Of a stretch of DNA of 10,927 bases, positions 1 to 6,832 are shown piece by piece. A model generated the notes under the pieces. That model was not told where the DNA came from and ran no database searches. It worked only from the letters and a program-made list of their open reading frames with translations. Source of the DNA: Bacteroidales bacterium UBA5266. Its GTDB lineage: Bacteria; Bacteroidota; Bacteroidia; Bacteroidales; WCHB1-69. The stretch lies in NCBI GenBank assembly GCA_002411545.1, contig DHTG01000007.1:1-10927 (forward strand), written 5' to 3'. Made by a program: the position numbers and the translations under genes. Position 1 is the first letter of the stretch. Every line of letters starts with the position of its first letter.

Positions 1-283
1 ATATCTATATTAGAACACAGCCTCTTTTATCTGTTTTTTATGTATTTTTTCTGCTTGTATTTCTGTTCTTTATAAAACTTTCTTTTATTTTCTATATGAA
101 ACTATTAAATTTCTACATATTATTTTCCTTATTATAGTATATAAATAATCGTTTAATTTTTTTTAATATTTAAAATTATATTATTTATTCTTGCATTTTC
201 GTCGTACATTTTTAACCAAAATACAGACATATTTACTTCTTCATTCAATCAAAAATAAATAGTACTTTTAAGACAATTTTATG
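1..283. other. AT-rich gene-free region
   Basis: I see no supportable gene here. The stretch is very T-rich on the plus strand. One plus-strand frame is open from base 3 to a TAG at 135-137 and would encode a run of Phe, Leu and Ile residues. That composition is what T-rich DNA gives by chance, so I do not call it, although the tail of a membrane protein entering from the left cannot be excluded. No clear hairpin terminator is visible. The promoter of the next gene lies at the right edge. Confidence 0.6.
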
Positions 284-291
284 TATATTTG
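284..291 (+). promoter_or_regulatory. Bacteroidota -7 promoter element of the secreted GATase-like gene
   Basis: TATATTTG matches the Bacteroidota housekeeping -7 consensus TAnnTTTG exactly. A recognisable -33 TTTG is not present; only a T-rich stretch at 266-269 lies at a plausible distance. Transcription would begin roughly at 296-300, downstream of the ATG at 281. Translation therefore most likely starts at 305 or 311. Confidence 0.6.
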
Positions 292-310
292 CATCCAAAT
301 TCACATGGAA

Positions 311-1570
311 ATGAAACGGTTTATTATAGGTATTATCTTTTTTTTTAGTATCGCACAGGTCAGTGCATCTTATATACTCATTCCGATGGATAAAACACAA
401 CGCAATCATTTGAAAGCTTACGGTATTGCCTATTGGGCTTTATCAAAAGAAATAGATGTAAGCTGGTTGTTAAATTATCGCGGAGGCAGTTTTATGTGCA
501 TGTATTCGCAAACCGCAGAAAATGAATGTTTGATTCGCAATGTGAGTTTCCAAATCATAGCCGACATTCAAGCTAATTCGATACTACAAGAAATTGCACA
601 AACGGATATTAATATGAGTGAAATAAAACTTACAAAAGCACCTAAAATCGCAGTGTATTCTCCTAAAAACAAACTTCCATGGGATGATGCAGTTACTTTA
701 GTATTAACATATGCAGAAATTCCTTATAATGTAGTATATGACGAAGAGGTCATAAGTGGAATATTGCCTACGTACGATTGGTTACATTTACATCATGAAG
801 ATTTTACAGGACAATACGGTAAATTTTGGGCCAACTACCGTAATGCCGACTGGTATATAAATGATGTAAGAGAAAATGAAGCTACCGCACGTAAATTGGG
901 CTTTACTAAGGTATCGCAGCTGAAATTAGCCGTTGCCAAGAAAATTCGCGATTTTGTAGCAGGAGGTGGATATATGTTTGCCATGTGTTCGGCTCCAGAT
1001 AGTTATGATGTTACCCTTGCTGCCGATGGAGTTGACATTTGTGATGTCCCTTTCGATGGAGATCCGATTGATCCACAAGCTCAAAATAAATTAAATTTCA
1101 ATAATACCTTTGCCTTTCATAATTTTAAAATATCTACTAATCCTTATGAATACGAAATATCAGATATCGATATCGATCCCACAAAACATGTAATGAATAC
1201 ACCTAATGATTTTTTTACTTTGTTCGAATTTTCAGCCAAATGGGATCCAATCCCTACCATGCTTTGCCAAAATCATACACAAATCATACGTGGATTTATG
1301 GGACAAACCACCGCTTTTAGAAAAGATAAAGTAAAACCAAATGTAATTATATTAGGCGAATCCAAAGCCTTCCATGAAGTAAGGTATTTACACGGAACTT
1401 TTGGAAAAGGAACATTTACTTTTTACGGTGGTCACGATCCTGAAGATTATCAACATTTTGTTGGAGACCCCCCTACCGATTTAAATTTACACCCTAATTC
1501 TGAAGGCTATCGTTTAATTTTAAATAACGTTTTATTCCCTGCTGCAAAAAAAGAAAAACAAAAAACATAA
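311..1570 (+). CDS. Secreted GATase-like protein of the Bacteroidota 'asparagine synthetase B' family
   Basis: The 419-residue product (numbered from the ATG at 311) starts with a typical signal peptide: MKR, a hydrophobic stretch at about 4-15, and an Ala-Ser cleavage region near 18-20. It is therefore probably exported. I recognise the conserved ILIPMD...HLKAYGIAYW opening (22-42) and the ending HPNSEGYRLILNNVLFPAA (394-412) of a Bacteroidota family usually labelled asparagine synthetase B. That label is not supported: there is no N-terminal nucleophile Cys and no SGGxDS ATP-pyrophosphatase loop. GGGYMFAMCSAPD (218-230) and GKGTFTFYGGHDPED (366-380) look more like a class I glutamine-amidotransferase or ThuA-type fold, with Cys226 and His375 as possible active-site residues (inference). 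The substrate is unknown. The in-frame ATG at 281 would add ten residues but lies upstream of or within the promoter; the ATG at 305 is the alternative start. The gene appears monocistronic and converges on the fab operon. Confidence 0.75.
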   Translation: MKRFIIGIIFFFSIAQVSASYILIPMDKTQRNHLKAYGIAYWALSKEIDVSWLLNYRGGSFMCMYSQTAENECLIRNVSFQIIADIQANSILQEIAQTDINMSEIKLTKAPKIAVYSPKNKLPWDDAVTLVLTYAEIPYNVVYDEEVISGILPTYDWLHLHHEDFTGQYGKFWANYRNADWYINDVRENEATARKLGFTKVSQLKLAVAKKIRDFVAGGGYMFAMCSAPDSYDVTLAADGVDICDVPFDGDPIDPQAQNKLNFNNTFAFHNFKISTNPYEYEISDIDIDPTKHVMNTPNDFFTLFEFSAKWDPIPTMLCQNHTQIIRGFMGQTTAFRKDKVKPNVIILGESKAFHEVRYLHGTFGKGTFTFYGGHDPEDYQHFVGDPPTDLNLHPNSEGYRLILNNVLFPAAKKEKQKT

Positions 1571-1667
1571 AGGGGATTTATATTATGTAGATGCTTCATA
1601 TTCGATTTTCCACACCCCATTTACTTTTATACAATTTCGTTTCAAATAATTCTTTCTAATAAAACAA

Positions 1668-1693
1668 GCATATCGATAATAAAATCGATATGC
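1668..1693 (-). terminator. Intrinsic terminator of the fab operon
   Basis: A perfect 10-bp inverted repeat, GCATATCGAT (1668-1677) and ATCGATATGC (1684-1693), encloses a 6-base loop. Read on the minus strand, the hairpin is followed by TTGTTTTATT, a U-rich tail, and lies about 40 bases past the fabZ stop. On the plus strand the following bases are not U-rich, so it should chiefly end minus-strand transcription. The stem is AT-rich, so strength may be moderate. Confidence 0.65.
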
Positions 1694-1734
1694 CAGTCAT
1701 CATGAATAAATAATAAATAAGATATGTATTAGTT

Positions 1735-2184
1735 TTAATTCTTCACATCTTGATTGATAGATAGCTTTTCATTTTCAATTAAAACAAATGAAAGCGTTCC
1801 TCTTGCCGAGAGCTCTCCTTTAACTTTAGCCTCGGCTTCAACAAAAAAGGCTAAATTTCTTCTACTAAGAATTCTGGCCTTTATTTCTATTAAGTCACCC
1901 GGTTTTACTTGTTTTTTAAACCTTACTTTTTCAATTCCTGCATAAAAAGGAGTTTTACCTTTTAATTCATCGCCAATAAGCAAGCAGCAAGACTGTGCCA
2001 TAATTTCACATAAAATCACACCGGGCACTACCGGATTTCCCGGAAAATGTCCTTGTAAAAAATACTCATCTCCTCTTACATAATAGTTAGCATGTGCAAC
2101 GTTGTTTTCATCGATAATAATTTCATCAATCAAAAGCATAGGTTCACGATGAGGAATAAACGTTTTAATGATTTCTCTATCCAT
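1735..2184 (-). CDS. fabZ: 3-hydroxyacyl-ACP dehydratase, FabZ type (stand-alone)
   Basis: The 149-residue product is a single hotdog-fold dehydratase that converts (3R)-hydroxyacyl-ACP to trans-2-enoyl-ACP in type II fatty-acid synthesis in the cytosol. The opening IPHREPMLLIDEI (10-22) is characteristic. The active-site loop GHFPGNPVVPGVILCEIMAQ holds the catalytic His46 and Glu60; Glu rather than Asp at that position points to FabZ rather than FabA. Length is normal for a lone FabZ. It is the last gene of the fabH-fabF-fabZ operon, 36 bases after fabF. In most Bacteroidota the housekeeping FabZ is fused to LpxC, so a free copy here is likely an additional dehydratase. To my eye the sequence, for example VVPGVILCEIMAQSC, resembles clostridial FabZ; this is an impression that needs a tree. 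Confidence 0.92.
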   Translation of the reverse strand: MDREIIKTFIPHREPMLLIDEIIIDENNVAHANYYVRGDEYFLQGHFPGNPVVPGVILCEIMAQSCCLLIGDELKGKTPFYAGIEKVRFKKQVKPGDLIEIKARILSRRNLAFFVEAEAKVKGELSARGTLSFVLIENEKLSINQDVKN

Positions 2185-2220
2185 ACTTAAACTTAATATT
2201 TACTAAACTAAAAATTACCA

Positions 2221-3453
2221 CTAATCAATTTTACGAACTGCAAGACAAGCATTATGTCCACCAAAACCTAAGGAATTAGAGAGGCCTAAGCTGATTTTGG
2301 CTTTTCTCGCTTGATTCGGCACATAATCTAAATCACATTCGGGATCAGCCTCTTTAAATCCAATGGTTGGAGGAATTAGTTCTTCCTTTAAGGCTAGTAC
2401 CGTAGCGATAAGCTCTACAGCACCGGCGGCTCCCAACATATGACCTGTCATAGATTTAGTTGAACTAATCAATGATTGTTTAGCTTTGTCTTCTCCCAAA
2501 GCTAATTTAATAGCCAAGGTTTCGGTTTTATCGTTCAAAGGGGTGCTTGTACCGTGCGCATTGATATATATTGTATCTTTTTCTTTTTTATAGTTTGCTT
2601 CATGTAATGCCAATACCATAGCTTTAGCGGCAGAACTGGCATCGGGTTTCGGTGCTGTGTAATGGTACGCATCGCAGGTATTCCCATAACCACATAATTC
2701 CGCATATATTTTGGCATTACGTGCTTTAGCATGCTCATACTCCTCTACTATTAATATACCTGCTCCCTCACCTATAACAAATCCCTGACGTCGCATATCA
2801 AAAGGGATAGAAGCACTTAAAGGATCCGAACTACGCGAAAGTGCTTTTGCATTTGCAAATCCACCGATAGCTAATGGTGTTATAGAAGCTTCAGTTCCAC
2901 CAGCTATAATAGCATCGGCATACCCGTGTTTAACAGCTCTATAAGCCTCACCTATGGAATGTGTTCCGGTAGCGCATGCCGTAACAATCGGTAAACAAGG
3001 GCCTTCCGCTTTATGAGAGATGGCAATATTACCGGAGGCAATGTTCGAGATCATCATAGGAATAAACAAAGGAGAAACCCAACCCATCCCTTTTTCCATC
3101 AATTTTTGACTTTCTGCATAAAAAGTATGAATACCCCCTACTCCGGAACCGACATAAACACCCAATCGCTCGGGATCCATATCTAATTTGCTATCTTCCA
3201 TAGCTTGTTTCGCTGCCACCAAAGCATATTGGGTAAATAAATCCGAACGACGTACTAATGACTTATCTATACCAAATGCTTCCGCATTGAAATTTTTTAT
3301 TTCAGCGGCAACCTGAACAACAAAATCATCAATCGGGAAAGAAGAAATTTTACTGATTCCACATACACCGCTTTTTATATTTCCCCAAAATGTAGGAACA
3401 TCATTGCCAACAGGTGAAACTACACCTAATCCTGTTATAACTACTCTTTTCAT
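2221..3453 (-). CDS. fabF: 3-oxoacyl-ACP synthase II (KAS II)
   Basis: The 410-residue product is a full-length thiolase-fold condensing enzyme that elongates acyl-ACP with malonyl-ACP. The Cys-His-His triad is intact: Cys160 in VTACATGTHSIG, His300 in NAHGTSTPLND and His338 in KSMTGHMLGAAGA, with the supporting Lys333. The C-terminal GFGGHN (396-401) carries the gatekeeper Phe397. The N-terminus MKRVVITGLGVVSPVGND is the usual FabF start, so the ATG at 3453 is secure. It lies 33 bases after the fabH-like gene and 36 before fabZ, which indicates one transcript. No acpP, fabD or fabG is adjacent, so this is not the complete clostridial fab cluster. A role in a specialised acyl product instead of bulk fatty acids is possible; the active site alone cannot tell. 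Confidence 0.93.
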   Translation of the reverse strand: MKRVVITGLGVVSPVGNDVPTFWGNIKSGVCGISKISSFPIDDFVVQVAAEIKNFNAEAFGIDKSLVRRSDLFTQYALVAAKQAMEDSKLDMDPERLGVYVGSGVGGIHTFYAESQKLMEKGMGWVSPLFIPMMISNIASGNIAISHKAEGPCLPIVTACATGTHSIGEAYRAVKHGYADAIIAGGTEASITPLAIGGFANAKALSRSSDPLSASIPFDMRRQGFVIGEGAGILIVEEYEHAKARNAKIYAELCGYGNTCDAYHYTAPKPDASSAAKAMVLALHEANYKKEKDTIYINAHGTSTPLNDKTETLAIKLALGEDKAKQSLISSTKSMTGHMLGAAGAVELIATVLALKEELIPPTIGFKEADPECDLDYVPNQARKAKISLGLSNSLGFGGHNACLAVRKID

Positions 3454-3486
3454 ATATATAATATTAATGTATATCGCTTTTTTAAT

Positions 3487-4452
3487 TTATTTATTATTTG
3501 AACCAGACCATGATAATATACAAGCTCCGGTTGTAAAGCCTGCCCCAAAGGCACTTAAAACTATTAAATCGCCTGATTTTATTTTTTTTGATTTATTCAA
3601 TTCATCCAATAAAATTAGGATTGAGGCCGATGCAGTATTGCCATACTTTTCAATATTATGAGGAAATTTATCTTCAGTTTGATTTAAATTTTGACGTATG
3701 GTCTCTATGATACGTAAATTAGCTTGATGACAAATAAAATAATCAATATCATCTGCTTTTAATCCTGCTTCTTGTAAAATTAAATTTATTTCAGACGTCG
3801 AAGCAGATACGGCTAATTTATAAATTTCTTTGCCATTCATAACCAAAGGGCCTGTATTTTCTTCTTTATTATTAAAGGGATTAAATTCCATTTTTCTATG
3901 ATAATACAAAGAATCAATATTCGATGTTGTAGATAAATGCATGGCTTTTAAGTCATCTCCATCGGTAACAACCGCCGCAGCCGCCCCATCTCCAAATAAA
4001 ATACTTGCATCTCTTTGTGTCCAATCAACGATACGTGATGGTTCTTCGGCACAAACGATCAAGATGTTTTTTACTTTTCCCATTTTCAAAAACGCTTCTG
4101 AAATATCTAAAGCATATACAAAACCGGCACAAGCCACATTTATATCTAAACACGGACAAGATGCTCCTATTTTTCCTTGTATAATACTACTTAAGGAAGG
4201 TGTCGCATAACTATTAACTAAATTGGAACAAACAATATAATCTAAGTCAACACTTGATATTTGAGCATCTTCAATGGCTTTCTGCGCTGCCGTTACAGCA
4301 ATGTCTACTAAAGTCTCTTTCGATAAAATGCGTCTTTCTTTCACTCCCGTACGGGTAGAAATCCACTCATCGTTTGTATCTAAAATTTCTGAAAGCATGT
4401 CATTGCTTACAACTAAACTTGGCACTGAACTTCCTGTTCCGATAATTCTCAT
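3487..4452 (-). CDS. fabH: 3-oxoacyl-ACP synthase III (KAS III)
   Basis: The 321-residue product matches the usual length of FabH, which condenses an acyl-CoA primer with malonyl-ACP to start fatty-acid synthesis. The catalytic Cys-His-Asn triad is present: Cys108 in NVACAGFVYAL, His242 in CHQANLRIIE and Asn272 in YGNTASAS. The DEWISTRTGVKERRI segment (28-42) contains the Trp30 and Arg34 equivalents that hold the CoA moiety, and AFGAGFTTGA (301-310) forms the C-terminal glycine-rich loop. It is the first gene of the minus-strand operon and faces the LytTR gene across a 246-base divergent region. The start MRIIGTGSSVP is normal for the family. Primer specificity (acetyl or branched) cannot be read here. 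KAS III-like enzymes also initiate aryl polyenes and other secondary products, so fatty-acid synthesis is the likeliest but not the only role. Confidence 0.9.
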   Translation of the reverse strand: MRIIGTGSSVPSLVVSNDMLSEILDTNDEWISTRTGVKERRILSKETLVDIAVTAAQKAIEDAQISSVDLDYIVCSNLVNSYATPSLSSIIQGKIGASCPCLDINVACAGFVYALDISEAFLKMGKVKNILIVCAEEPSRIVDWTQRDASILFGDGAAAAVVTDGDDLKAMHLSTTSNIDSLYYHRKMEFNPFNNKEENTGPLVMNGKEIYKLAVSASTSEINLILQEAGLKADDIDYFICHQANLRIIETIRQNLNQTEDKFPHNIEKYGNTASASILILLDELNKSKKIKSGDLIVLSAFGAGFTTGACILSWSGSNNK

Positions 4453-4489
4453 AATAATAATTTTATATGTATAAGATTACTGCTTAAAA

Positions 4490-4537
4490 CAAATTTTATA
4501 TGTAATATCATAAGCTTTTCAAAGTGCTGCAAAGAAA
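4490..4537 (-). promoter_or_regulatory. Candidate promoter region of the fabHFZ operon
   Basis: No exact TAnnTTTG exists on the minus strand upstream of fabH. Two one-mismatch candidates do: TTTCTTTG (4537-4530), with a TTTG 15 bases upstream at 4556-4553, and AAAATTTG (4497-4490), with a TTTG 22 bases upstream at 4523-4520. Neither is decisive. An imperfect -7 element would fit a promoter that needs an activator or is weakly expressed. Confidence 0.3.
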
Positions 4538-4564
4538 AAAGAAATTTCTCATCAAAGTCCCAAA

Positions 4565-4630
4565 AATGGGATAATTCAAAATTGAATGGGATAAAATAAG
4601 GTATTTAGGGGTTAAAGCATTTATTTAGGG
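4565..4630. repeat. Four GGG-centred units at exact 20-bp spacing (putative operator array)
   Basis: GGG occurs at 4568-4570, 4588-4590, 4608-4610 and 4628-4630. The first two lie in identical copies of AATGGGATAA (4565-4574, 4585-4594). The last two lie in identical copies of TATTTAGGG (4602-4610, 4622-4630). The bases after GGG are A/T-rich in all four. Twenty bp is close to two helical turns, so all units would face the same side. LytTR proteins are known to bind direct repeats about 21-22 bp apart centre to centre, and the adjacent gene encodes one. The array ends about 40 bp upstream of that gene's -7 element, a usual place for an activator. Confidence 0.55.
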
Positions 4631-4669
4631 ATGTTATAAAAAAAAACAGCTCCTTATTATTTTTTTTTA

Positions 4670-4677
4670 TACTTTTG
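4670..4677 (+). promoter_or_regulatory. -7 promoter element of the LytTR gene
   Basis: TACTTTTG matches TAnnTTTG exactly and is preceded by a T tract. There is no TTTG at the -33 position; the expected place is purine- and T-rich. The missing -33 element together with the repeat array just upstream suggests an activator-dependent promoter. The predicted transcript starts around 4683, so the TTG at 4675, inside this element, cannot be the translation start. Confidence 0.65.
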
Positions 4678-4698
4678 CCACAGTTTTATTTTAAAGAA

Positions 4699-5553
4699 AT
4701 GGCTAAAAAATTACCGGGATTCTTCACCGAAAAGACAAATACTGTCAAGTTTTTACTGTTTGTTACTTTTTTTGCATTAACCTTTATCATAATTTACAAA
4801 CCTTTCGGCTCAAATAAATGGTTAACCTTGATAGGAAGGGAAGCATATATGCTTTATATGAGCATATTGGTGCTGATAGGATTTATTATTTTAACAACTA
4901 GCCGGATAGTAATGAGCTTTGTTAATAAACATAACCCATTTACTTACCTTATATATATTAGTTGGATTATTGCCGAAATTATTATCATAGCCATATCTTG
5001 TACCTTAGTTGCTTGGTCTATAAAAGAAGAACCTACTACATTTTTTGAAATATTACCCAGAACATTTTTTTATACCATTTCCATATTAATCATTCCTTAT
5101 ACGCTTTCTTGGTTGTATTTTTCCATGAAAGAAAACGAAAAAGTAATCAAACGGTTCACACAAGAGGAACCCAAAGAAGTGGCTGAAAGCACAAAAGATC
5201 TCATTAATTTCACTGATGAAAAAGGGAACCTACGTTTATCCGTTAAAATAGAACATTTATATTATATAGAATCAGCAAATAACTATGTGTATATCTATTA
5301 CGAAAACAATAAAAAAGAAATTACAAAATCAACTTTGCGTAGTTCATTGAAAATAATTGAAGAAAGTTATCCGGAAAGCGGACTTATTCGATGTCACCGT
5401 TCTTACATCATTAATTTTAAAAAAGTAAAAATATTACGCAAAGAAAAAGATGGATTATTTCTCGAATTAGATTCCGATGAAATTGCCGATATTCCGGTTT
5501 CGAAAACCTATGTCGATGAAATGATAAAACTATTCTCTAAACATTCCGTTTAA
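4699..5553 (+). CDS. Membrane-anchored LytTR-family transcriptional regulator
   Basis: The 284-residue product (from the ATG at 4699) has two parts. Four hydrophobic segments lie near 17-33, 50-66, 82-106 and 122-142, with a short charged linker at about 143-177. The C-terminus is a LytTR DNA-binding domain (about 178-280), recognised by YYIESANNYVYIYY (188-201), RCHRSYIINFKKV (231-243) and PVSKTYVDEM (266-275). There is no receiver domain, so it is not a classic response regulator. It probably binds DNA from the inner membrane and may sense a membrane-associated signal through its helices (inference). An in-frame TTG at 4675 falls inside the promoter and is rejected as start. It is divergent from the fabH operon and separated from it by a phased repeat array, making autoregulation or control of lipid genes plausible. 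The signal is unknown. Confidence 0.85.
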   Translation: MAKKLPGFFTEKTNTVKFLLFVTFFALTFIIIYKPFGSNKWLTLIGREAYMLYMSILVLIGFIILTTSRIVMSFVNKHNPFTYLIYISWIIAEIIIIAISCTLVAWSIKEEPTTFFEILPRTFFYTISILIIPYTLSWLYFSMKENEKVIKRFTQEEPKEVAESTKDLINFTDEKGNLRLSVKIEHLYYIESANNYVYIYYENNKKEITKSTLRSSLKIIEESYPESGLIRCHRSYIINFKKVKILRKEKDGLFLELDSDEIADIPVSKTYVDEMIKLFSKHSV

Positions 5554-5555
5554 CC

Positions 5556-5575
5556 AGTCTGTTTATATACAGATT
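5556..5575 (+). terminator. Weak hairpin after the LytTR gene
   Basis: AGTCTGT (5556-5562) and ACAGATT (5569-5575) can pair over seven bases with one G-U pair around a 6-base loop, beginning three bases after the stop. No U-run follows, so termination is uncertain; it may only protect the 3' end. Confidence 0.25.
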
Positions 5576-5698
5576 GAGATAAATTAGTTACGGGTGATTG
5601 ATTTTGAATGTATTCTATGATTTTTTCAAATAATACAAAATATAGTATTCTGCTTCTTTAAAGGCCCTTTTAAGTACTATTTGTTTCTAATTTTTTTA

Positions 5699-5706
5699 TA
5701 CTTTTG
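5699..5706 (+). promoter_or_regulatory. -7 promoter element of prfA-coaD
   Basis: TACTTTTG is an exact TAnnTTTG match 29 bases before the prfA ATG. A TTTG at 5680-5683 could act as the -33 element, but the 15-base gap is shorter than usual. The stretch between the LytTR gene and prfA (5554-5735) otherwise holds only the weak hairpin. Confidence 0.6.
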
Positions 5707-5735
5707 CACTTCATTTATATCATTATAAAATTAAT

Positions 5736-6821
5736 ATGAATTCACTCTTAGAGAAATTAGAAGTTATATATTCACGTTGGCTTGAAATAGGAGAACAATT
5801 AGTCCAACCGGAAACGATAGCCGACATGAAACGATTTGTCAAACTAAACAAAGATTACAAAGAACTTCAAGCAATTGTAAACGTTTACCAAGAATATAAA
5901 AATGTATTAAGTAATATTTCAAATGCAAAGGAAGTAATAGCCAACGAAAAAGATGAAGAATTTCGCAATATGGCCAAAGAAGAATTGAATGCTTTGAACG
6001 AACGTGAAGAGATATTGGAAAATCAAATACGATTATTATTGATACCCTCAGATCCTCAAGACGAAAAAAATGCTATTGTTGAAATTCGCGCCGGTACGGG
6101 TGGCGATGAAGCCAGTATTTTTGCCGGCGATTTGTTTCGTATGTATTCTCATTACTGTGAAAATAAAAAATGGAAATTAGACGTTGTCTCTGTAACGGAA
6201 GGTACTATAGGTGGATTTAAAGAAATTATTTTTAACGTAATGGGCGAAGGTGTTTACGGTTTGTTAAAATATGAATCAGGCGTACATCGTGTACAACGCG
6301 TTCCACAAACTGAAGCGCAAGGCAGGGTACATACCTCTGCCGCATCGGTGGTTGTTTTACCCGAAGCCGATGAATTCGATGTAGAATTAAAAGAAAAAGA
6401 CATTCGTAAAGACACTTATTGCTCTTCCGGTCCTGGAGGTCAATCTGTTAACACAACCTATTCAGCCATACGTTTAACACATATTCCTACCGGTATAGTA
6501 GTAGCCATACAAGATGAAAAATCTCAAATTAAAAACTACGAAAAAGCTTTGAAGATTCTACGTACTCGCATTTATGAAATGGAATATCAAAAATATTTAG
6601 ATGATATTTCTGGAAAACGAAAAACCATGGTTTCAACGGGCGATCGCTCCGCAAAAATACGTACCTATAATTACCCACAAAACAGAGTTACAGATCATAG
6701 AATTAATTTAACTATGTATAATTTAAGCGGTTTTGTCGACGGTGATATTCAAGAAGTCATTGAAGCCTTGCAAGTCGCTGAAAATGCCGAACGACTAAAA
6801 GCCAGCGTTGAAGCATCTTAA
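5736..6821 (+). CDS. prfA: Peptide chain release factor 1
   Basis: The 361-residue product is a full-length class I release factor that reads UAA and UAG stop codons and triggers peptidyl-tRNA hydrolysis on the ribosome. The catalytic GGQ is at 234-236 in SSGPGGQSVNTT. The codon-recognition tripeptide is PQT (190-192) in RVPQTEAQGRVHTSA, a PxT form that marks RF1 rather than RF2 (SPF). An N-terminal helical domain (about 1-110), rich in Glu and Lys, matches domain 1. The GTGGDEASIFAGDL segment (120-133) is typical of the family. The ATG at 5736 gives the usual start and has an upstream -7 element. coaD follows after 11 bases, so the two are probably co-transcribed. Confidence 0.97.
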   Translation: MNSLLEKLEVIYSRWLEIGEQLVQPETIADMKRFVKLNKDYKELQAIVNVYQEYKNVLSNISNAKEVIANEKDEEFRNMAKEELNALNEREEILENQIRLLLIPSDPQDEKNAIVEIRAGTGGDEASIFAGDLFRMYSHYCENKKWKLDVVSVTEGTIGGFKEIIFNVMGEGVYGLLKYESGVHRVQRVPQTEAQGRVHTSAASVVVLPEADEFDVELKEKDIRKDTYCSSGPGGQSVNTTYSAIRLTHIPTGIVVAIQDEKSQIKNYEKALKILRTRIYEMEYQKYLDDISGKRKTMVSTGDRSAKIRTYNYPQNRVTDHRINLTMYNLSGFVDGDIQEVIEALQVAENAERLKASVEAS

Positions 6822-6832
6822 ACTTAACAATC

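Noticed and set aside
3..137. Open plus-strand frame from the left edge rich in Phe, Leu and Ile
   Set aside because: T-rich DNA gives such a frame by chance; no family motif or polar region supports a real protein tail.
186..193. TATTCTTG as a second promoter upstream of the first gene
   Set aside because: It has one mismatch to TAnnTTTG and lies 118 bases upstream, while an exact element sits at 284-291.
311..1570. Asparagine synthetase activity
   Set aside because: The catalytic glutaminase Cys and the ATP-pyrophosphatase loop are missing, and the protein is exported.
1754..1945. Plus-strand open frame inside fabZ
   Set aside because: It lies antisense to a dehydratase with an intact active site and has no motif or promoter of its own.
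3404..4474. Several plus-strand open frames opposite fabF and fabH
   Set aside because: They are antisense to full-length enzymes with complete catalytic triads, low in conserved features and without TAnnTTTG elements.
5556..5575. Strong terminator after the LytTR gene
   Set aside because: The stem is short, contains a G-U pair and has no U tract; kept only as a weak hairpin.
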